Assembly (NCBI RefSeq): GCF_000003815.2
Contig: NC_049992.1
Coordinates: 10,045,407-10,109,406, forward strand
Source of the DNA: Branchiostoma floridae
Lineage: Eukaryota > Chordata > Leptocardii > Amphioxiformes > Branchiostomatidae
Direction: 5' to 3'
DNA length: 64,000 nt
Position numbers and translations under genes: made by a program. Below are positions 49,201-58,200 of this stretch, one piece after another. Numbering within the stretch: position 1 is the stretch's first letter; each line of letters begins with the position of its first letter. A model generated the notes under the pieces. That model was not told the DNA's origin. It made no database searches and saw only the letters and a program-made list of their open reading frames with translations.

Positions 49201-52200
49201 ACATGAAAGATGGGCATCAGTCTACTGAGTACTGCCAAGCAACTGGTATACACATCTACATGTATGCACAATTTCCTAATATACAGGGTGCCGTGCATGG
49301 GCAGGGTGTAGCTACCACTCTGGGTCTCTACTTCAGTGGGGAGGGTACATGTATAATGGTTATACAGGGTCCCAAGGGTGGGCAGGGTGTAGCTACCACT
49401 CTGGGTCTCTACTTCTGTGGGGACAGTACATGTACAATGGTTATACAGGGTCCCACGCATGGGCAGGGTGTAGCTACCACTCTGGGTCTCTACTTCTGTG
49501 GGGAGGGTACATGTACAATGGTTATACAGGGTCCCAAGGGTGGGCAGGGTGTAACTACCACTCTGGGTCTCTACTTCTGTGGGGACAGTACATGTACAAT
49601 GGTTATACAGGGTCCCACGCATGGGCAGGGTGTAGCTACCACTCTGGGTCTCTACTTCTGTGGGGAGGGTACATGTACAATGGTTATACAGGGTCCCAAG
49701 GGTGGGCAGGGTGTAACTACCACTCTGGGTCTATACTTCTGTGGGGATAGTATGTGAACAATTTTTCAAACCAAGAACAGTACTTTCAAGAAGTCTTCAT
49801 CTGGTCATTTTGACATGTAAGGGTCTCAGAATGAACCAAGAAAGTTTAAGACAATTATGTATACAACTTATATACATATACCTGCGCATGTACATGTACT
49901 AACCTTCTAACAAGCTTGGGTCTAAAGACTTGCGGTGCTTGTTTCTACCAAACACCTTGGACAGGGACCCAAACTTTTTGGTGCTCTTCTTCTTCTTGGC
50001 TCCCCCTAGGCCACTATCTCTACTGGAGTTGTAGCCGTCTGACTTGGAGTCATCAGGTATATGGACAGGGGAGTATCTCGAGGTGCTGGCAACACTGGGG
50101 GGGTTGGAGGAGATTCCCTCCTCAGACACGGGAGTTTCCTGGAGGTTACACGATGAAGGTGCAGATTCTGAAAAAGAAATGGGATAAGATGTTCAAATTT
50201 CAAAAGAAGGGCCTAGATCATAGTAGATGTTACTAAGTGAAATAAGTGCAATCTTATATGAAATAACTGAGACCAAGTTGAAGATGTCACTTTTAAAGTG
50301 TCAAGGTAAGTGGTAAGTGATGTATAGATTATTTGTCTTCATGTGCATGCTCAGTAAAGTGTACTGGATGTTGCCTCAAAACAATAACCTTGCTCATGCT
50401 TAAATAGCTGTTTGGCTTCCAATTCTCTATCAGTTATAATTTTGGCCTTAGGCCAAGGCCACAGGGAGGATGTAATGTATATCAGCACTAAGACTGAATG
50501 AAGTACCTGATATCGGGGTAGAATGTTGTTGGATGGGTGATTGCGTCACATCCTGGACACTGTCTGACAACGATACTTCTGGTGTGTAGAACTCCACTGA
50601 GGTTGATTGGTGTGATTCGTCCACGCTCTGAGGACTCTGGATCTCTACTGACCCCCTAGGGGTGGCTTCTGCAGGGGTTGGGGTATGCAGCTCCATGGAT
50701 CCCCGGGGGGTGGGGAATTCACCATCCGAGGCGTGTAACTGCAGGTCCATGGAACCTCTTGGCGTCTATCAAAAAGAGAGTTCCGTCATTTCTTAACTAA
50801 GCTGAAAACAGACTAGCAAAATCAGCAAGATCAAGTAGTCTAAGTTTTGTATTTTGTTCTGCATTCAAATGTATAACAAAAGTAAATGTTGCTGTTACAA
50901 TCGCTGATTTATAATTGCGTGAGGTTGGTCAGAGTTATATGAACTATAACATGAGCGGTACTGCATATGCCTGAAGGATTTAGGTCATTCACTTTATACG
51001 TGTACATCAGATTCTGATAAGTTGGTAAACAAGGTACAAGTAAATGCATGCAAATACCATTTACAGCTTTTATGTATAAAGAAATGAAAAACAAATGAAA
51101 AGGAAATGAGCCCATAATTACCAGTGATTCACCAACATGGAGAGATAACTGCACATCCTCAGAGAGGTGGCTGTCTTCAGCAGGGAGTGGACTGGCCTCT
51201 CCCAATGTCTCAGGTCGAGGGGAGGACTCTGCAATACTCAGTCTCTGGTGCTGATGGTTCTGCTCAAGCTGTAATCTGGTCTGGAGAAACAACAAACACA
51301 AAACTCTTAACGTTAGGCAAAATACATATCTACATGTTGTTGCTTTTGACGTACACAAATCACTACTGATTATTTTATCTTTCCATATTCTTTGGTGGTA
51401 ATGGTATACTTCTAGCCAAAATGAGGAATGCTTGACTGTTAAAGATAACTAAAAGTAAGCTGTAAGCAAACATACATGTAAGATATGCTTCCACTGTATT
51501 GTTAAAACCACTGTTTTGAAACTGCTGTTACAATATTTCTTGTAATAAAGGACACACTTCTTTGTCTTTAAAGTTGGTGCAAGAAATGTTTGAAAGCAAT
51601 ACAATGCTATAGCCAATCTAGTTTCTGAATAACTTTTGGATCAATATTAAAGAATTCCTACTTGTGAGAGTTCTGTCTCTAGTTTCTTGATGAGTCCTTC
51701 CTTCTGGTCCAGCTGCTGCCGGAGAAAGACTGACCGCTCTGCGGAGTCCCTGGCCTTCTTAAGGATCTCCCACTTCTCCTTCTCCGAGCCTTCCTTCTCC
51801 AGGATCAGCTGCTTAATACTTTCATCACTTTCCTGGAGGACAGGTGGGTAAAGCAATGTTTTGTTAGTTGTACAGAGATATGCTGATGATCATGCCTGGT
51901 ACCATCACATAAACCAGGGTTACATTTTCAAACAGGCGCCTGGCTAGGAAGCTTGTGGGAACACGAAGTATGATATAAATGATTATTAAACATAAAAAGA
52001 TAAGTCACAAGCATATTTCTTCATATACACTTCTGCTCTATCTTTCCACAAAAAGCCTGGCCAGGCCCTGGTTTGGAATTGTGATACTTGTACAATCTAC
52101 ACCAATGTCCAACTGTTCCACTGATAGTAGCCACGACACATCAGCGTCAAGTTATTCTTGTCAGAAAGAAAGGCATCATAAATTCACGTATTTCCATGAG

Positions 52201-55200
52201 AAAAACATCCCACCACCTTTTCTCCACAGGTAATACTGTAAGGTATATAGTAAATATTAAATATACACTCAGGTACATGCTATAAAGCAGTGTTCTAGCC
52301 AGCTTGCATTTTTTTTCTGTCCCCTGGATTTGGAATGGAAATCCTGTCGATCCCCAGAGTACAGAATAGCCAAAATTTTTGTCTGTCCCCAGCTGCAAAA
52401 TTCTGTTAAAGGATGAATGGACGGAAGCTGGCTAGAATTCTGCTATAAAGTAAATACCAGACATGCATTGTAAAAAGCGGTTGAGATAAACCTCCAGTCA
52501 CCAGCATTGCATGTATGCAAAAGCAACTTGCCACAGATACTGACTGACACCAGCTGATATACATGAAGCTACTTACTACAACTGACTCAGGCCGTCTTAT
52601 AATCGGAAGCGTCGAGTGGCTTGGAAGAGGAGAATTTTGCTAAAATAGAATAATGGCGCAATGATGTATAAGAGGTGCAGTCCTCTACTATAATTACTGT
52701 TACCATTACTTGTATACTTGTAGCTTTATTGCACATAAACCTAAGTTGAATTTGCATAATGCAGGTGGTGTTTTGTTAAACCTCTTCAGTTTCTGAGCAA
52801 ATTCATACTTTAATTTAGATGGCAACACTCTGTATACTATACAAAACACGTACACCACATGCAATACTGTATGACTTCTCTATCTTACTAGCATACTGCT
52901 TCAGTGAATCTATTGCAACTGCAGATTCACATGAATGTTAGCTTGACTTGTGTGTTGTTGCCTAGCAGTGCCATTTATTTTTGAGGAACAGGACTTTCTC
53001 TTTTAGCCATTCGTACTTTTGAAAGGATGCAAATATACCGGTATTGATGACACAAAAATATGCATACACATGTAGCTGTGAAGAAGAGTCTTACCCTCAT
53101 CCTCATCTCATAGTTGCGGATGAACTCCCTCAGTTCATCTTCTTTGTCCTCCAGAGTTCCGTACAGCTGTTTCATCTGGTTTAACAGGTCCACCTTCTCT
53201 GCCTTCAATCTCTTCCTGTCTGCCTTCATTGCTGGGAGACAAAGAAAAGAAAGAGCAAGGTTCATTTTGATATCTCACTCCAATTTTCTGCTCCACTGCT
53301 TTCAGTGCTGGCTCAAATACATAACACTGCTGCCCTCCCATTCTCTATTTTGTTTGGTTTAGTATTTGTTGCCCTAGATGTGATAGAAAAGGATGAGAAT
53401 AAATGTGGTAGATAACTGAAAGTCTCAAATTTCACTCTGATTTTGGTCTTATGGCTACATTTTATCAAGTTCGTCTGTATTGATTTGGTAGAAGTCATAC
53501 TGGAACAAGTTGAACTGTAATTTCCAACCCAAAAATTGGACTTACACAAATCTTCACTGTTCAGCTCCAGTCATATCAAGTTGACATAAAAATAAGTCCT
53601 ATGATTAGACAACGCCATGTACCTGCAAGAGCTTCCTTAGCCCTGGCCAGCTCGTGTTCTGTCTGTGTCAGCTGTACTTTGAGTTCGGACACGGCAGGCC
53701 CAGACTGACTCTCGATAGTTTTCTGTGACCTCAGCTCCTCCAGCTCTTTCAACAGGCTGCGGTTGTCTTCTTCCAGACGGAGTTTTGCCTCCCTCAAGTT
53801 GGACACTTCCTGTTCCTTCTGCCGCAGGCTTTGTTCTGTTGAGAGACAACACAAGGTTGAGTTCCATTCCTGAGTTAAACTTAACAATCCTTGACAGTAT
53901 GTGTTGTTACAGCAGCTTCTGGTTCCGACTAGCTTGTTTCGGCTAGAAACAATACATGTAAAAGGTGAGGTGTTTTACCCAGCTGCATGACCTGTTTACT
54001 GAAAGAATCTGCTGCAAAGTGAAAAAACTATACCTCCTGCAACAGGTTTTGTTCAGTTGTAGCACATCTCTCTAGCTGAAATTCTGCTATCCTTCTAATC
54101 ACATTAGGCAACACAAGTGGCAGCAAGATACAACATACAACTGTAAGTTCATCAGGTTGAGAGTAAACTTAATATGGTGCATTCTGGAGAACACTTTTGA
54201 AAGATGGTGAGGGAAACATTCTGCATTTGCTTTCAAATATCTAATCCCCATCTCTCTACATGATGTAGATGTCACCCTAGACCAAAAATAGCCTTTAGAT
54301 GTAAAGCACAGCAGTCAGGGTAGCTTCTAATTTCAAGGTTCATAGGTACTGAAAATCAAAATCTGATACCCACACTCCATGAACTGGTGATAAACCCATT
54401 TTACCACAGGTTTTGAGTGGGTACTCCAACTAAAAGCTGATTATTTTTCATCAAGTGAGTCAGGGCAAAGCACTCATCAGTGTAATGCACACTGACAAAA
54501 ACCCATTCACTATAAACTTAAAGTAGAACAGCAGCAGAAAATAGAATTTCATCAAATATACCAGATGTAGCCAGAACAATGTGAATAGCCAAAATATTGT
54601 GCTTTTGTGTGAATAAAAAACAAGTGCTTGATGTAGTATTACACTAATATCACTCTTCACTGTTTACATCCACTTCTTTGGTAGATTTGGTAAATGTTTT
54701 TCCAGCAGGTGTGAGGTTAATACATAGTGCTTCATGATTTCCAACTCCAGTACATCATGAGATTATAGGATAGTGCCCTTTATTGACTAGTCCTCTGGGA
54801 AGAGGAGGAAATGGACCACCAGACTTATAGAAATGTTGAGATGAAGTACCATCCATAACATTTCATGCAGTCCTAAGCTTTGGTCAAGTGAATGGCAAGC
54901 ACTTGAGTTGAGCACTTGCATAAAAGAAGGCAAAAGCTTTTGTGTGTATGTGTATGTGGAGGCTGGTTCATATAGCTCCTGCACTGGATTGTTGTTCTAA
55001 ATCTGAGAGAAAACTACAAAAAATGGAAGATACTGTAGTTAGTATAACTAATAATTTAACAAACAAATGCACTGCCAAAAACAAGAAAAACAAGAGAATT
55101 ATTCTTTTCAGGAAATGGTATTGTAAGAATTTGATGTATCTCTTCTTGATTAGCCTATGGTACAGACACAGAAAAGTAACTAAATGTTCACATTGAATTA

Positions 55201-58200
55201 AGGAAGATTACAACAGAAACATAATAATTCATAGACTTAGATTCAGTCTCAATTAGTGGTTACATATAACAACATACAAATCAGAAACAACAACATGCAG
55301 AAATAGAAATGCATGCGAGTAGCTTACACACAGTATGACAGTCTGTCATGCAAGAACACACAAACCGAAAAGTCAAGCAAATGTCATGCAAAACAACTAT
55401 GTAAGAACTAAACTAGTCAGACAATTAACCTTCCATGTAATGTTTGATTTTAAGATCAAGGCATTTTATTGAGTTCAAGAAACAAGTCATAAAACTGTAA
55501 AGGGTATTGTTCTTTATATGTCTCTTAAAAATACTGCAGTTTGGATTTCGGATTTTCACATATTATTAAAGATTTTCTTTTAAAAAAGATAAGAAGATCA
55601 AGTATTTGCAACCATCTGAAAGATATTTTTGGAACACTTAAATGAATTTGATAAAGCACAAAACATGTGTTTTAAAAAGAACAGTGCTCTTTCTCTATAA
55701 TGTAAGAGATGTAAGTTTGTGTTAGAGAGGTCTACATGGTATTCTAGACTACATGGTGTTATAAAAGACATGTCTACTGCTACGATACACAGAGCTAGTG
55801 GAAGAAATGATTATTTCTGATTATTCTAACCTGAAGGATCATCTTTCTTTGTATCCCAAGATCTCCAGTCTGAAAGAGGATTCAAACAGTTGTCAAATTC
55901 TAAAACACAACTTGGTGATATCTCAATTCTGTGGCACAACTCAAAGCAAATATCCAGTTGAGTACAACTGGAACAAAGCAAGACTTGGTGATAAATTATT
56001 CAATTACACAAGTTATAGATGATCATCCTCTTCTAACTACTCCATGGGGGAATCAGCAATACAGTGACCTATAACATAGTTTATATGTTCATTTGTCAAA
56101 CCTTCACGAATGGCCACATGGTACAATCAGCAATACATCAACTCATCTGGTATAATTACTTTCATACATTAGATTTTGTAAGTCCATTTTTTCAAGATAT
56201 CCAGGGATCCGGGGTTAGATCTGACATCCAGAAGTCAAGATGTCAAATTCAAATCGCAGTATACTGGTGGGTGACTTTTCATGTATCAATTACATTAACA
56301 TAAACAAAGGCCACTGACTATCAAGGTCTGGTTCTACTCTAACCCTTTCCCTGCCTGCTTACCAAATAATCAATAGAAATATGGCATCTAGTGCCAAAAG
56401 TTACCATGTAACCAGCAGGCAGAAAGGTAAGCAGAAACGTCAAGTAACCTGTCACAGAAATGCATCTCTTGTGATCAATCTTCAGCTGACTACTTTTTGG
56501 TTCCTCTTTCCACGTAATAATGCAGTATAATACTGTTTTTACTTTTTTTTTTCATTGTCTTTTACCTAACAAAGACAGAAGGCTTTTCTTCTTTTATGCA
56601 TCAACTTGCTAAAACTTTTGTTGGATCCTTATTGTTATATCTTAACAAATCTATTCCTTAAAGACGCTGACTAAAATTTTGCTTTTCTGGTGGGATGAAT
56701 ATTGATGATTTATACATGGCTGAAACCCTTTGCAATCTAAGTTACTTCAAGATTGAAGCAGCACTTAATGACCCCTTGGCAAGTTTCCCAGATCCTGTGA
56801 GAACGTCTTCCTTCTTCAGCATTTTTGAAGAGCGCTTCATTAAACCGCCTGTCCCTCAATAGCACTCATTAGGAACAGTCTACCTTATTCATACCGAACA
56901 GCTGTCGGAGATCTGGAGAGATTTGTCCAACATTTAAACTGTCCTGCCATGATGAAGTGTCTGGAAACTTGATAGATCAATGAGAGACAGTGATGAGGGA
57001 AGACTCAGGGTGTCTGAGTGATGGTGGTTGTACAGGGACATGGCCGTGGTGCTGATGAAGTCATCCATCTAACACCTCCAGATACGGTGAAAAAAGTAAA
57101 GGTAGCAAAAAACTACAGTAAATGCATTTTAAGTTTGCGGAGATTTAATTTCGCAGTAGCCGGAAAAAGGACTTTTCGCGGTTTGCGGTAGCACCATGCA
57201 CTGTAGTCTCTTACTGCCATGGAAAATGTTTGCGGTGGTTTTAAGTTCACGGTGAAGCGGCCACCATGAAAACCACAAACATCAAACCTCCACAAAAGTT
57301 TCTGCATTTACAGTATAACATAATTTTCTTCCTTCAACTTAAACTCCTTGATACAATCTATAGATATAAGGTATGCATCGTTTTGAGAGAGCAGCGAGGA
57401 CATTGATAATGATAAATTGAGACTACAAAATGTATAATTTGAAATGAAAATTGCAAGAAAACAATGAGTGTCTTTTTATAGGCGAGGATCTGTTGCTACT
57501 GAAAGTGGAATGATAAAAAGAAAATCCTTTCCATCCCTCTACATTATATAACGGCAGGATGTCCATGTAATTATGCACACTTAAGCCAACTTTAAGCACC
57601 ATATGTTGCACTGACTGGCATACATTAAGCAGCTATTAAGTACTAAGAAGTCTGTTATTTCCGGTCATAAGCTGGCAGCATCATGAGAACAAATGATCAT
57701 TTCACTCAAGACAATAACTAGGGACAAGATAAAGGAATATGCAACCCTTCAAGATTCTGTAACTATACCCACAGTCCAAGATAGCAGAAAACATCTAGTG
57801 CTTTGACAACGTAGCAAGTTTTCTTCTGATGTGGCAACAGCTGAATCAAACAAAAATCCAAACCATCTCATGTTCACGAACTCCCAAAGGACAATCCACC
57901 AGCCCAAATTGACCAGCCTGACACCAAGTCATAAAAAATGTGCCTAAAAATGTGACACGTAAACAACATTTGCACACAAACATACCTCGCCTGCGTTTGC
58001 GGCCGAAACGGACTCGGAAGGAGACGCTGCCTCTCATGTCTAGCTGCTTCCTACAACAAGCTACCACCAATGACTGATATGCGGGCTGGGACTTGCAAAA
58101 CCACGCTCCTGTGCAACATGTTCAGGTGTTCCCATGATTCAGATCTGCTCCTGTGATTGGGAGGTCTGATGAAGGTTGAATTCCCCGAGCAGTGTTCCTT

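Noticed and set aside
49149..49757. 202-aa and 133-aa plus-strand frames and a 146-aa minus-strand frame with repeats
   Set aside because: They arise because the 81-bp minisatellite unit is a multiple of three; the array derives from a minus-strand KAZN exon edge.
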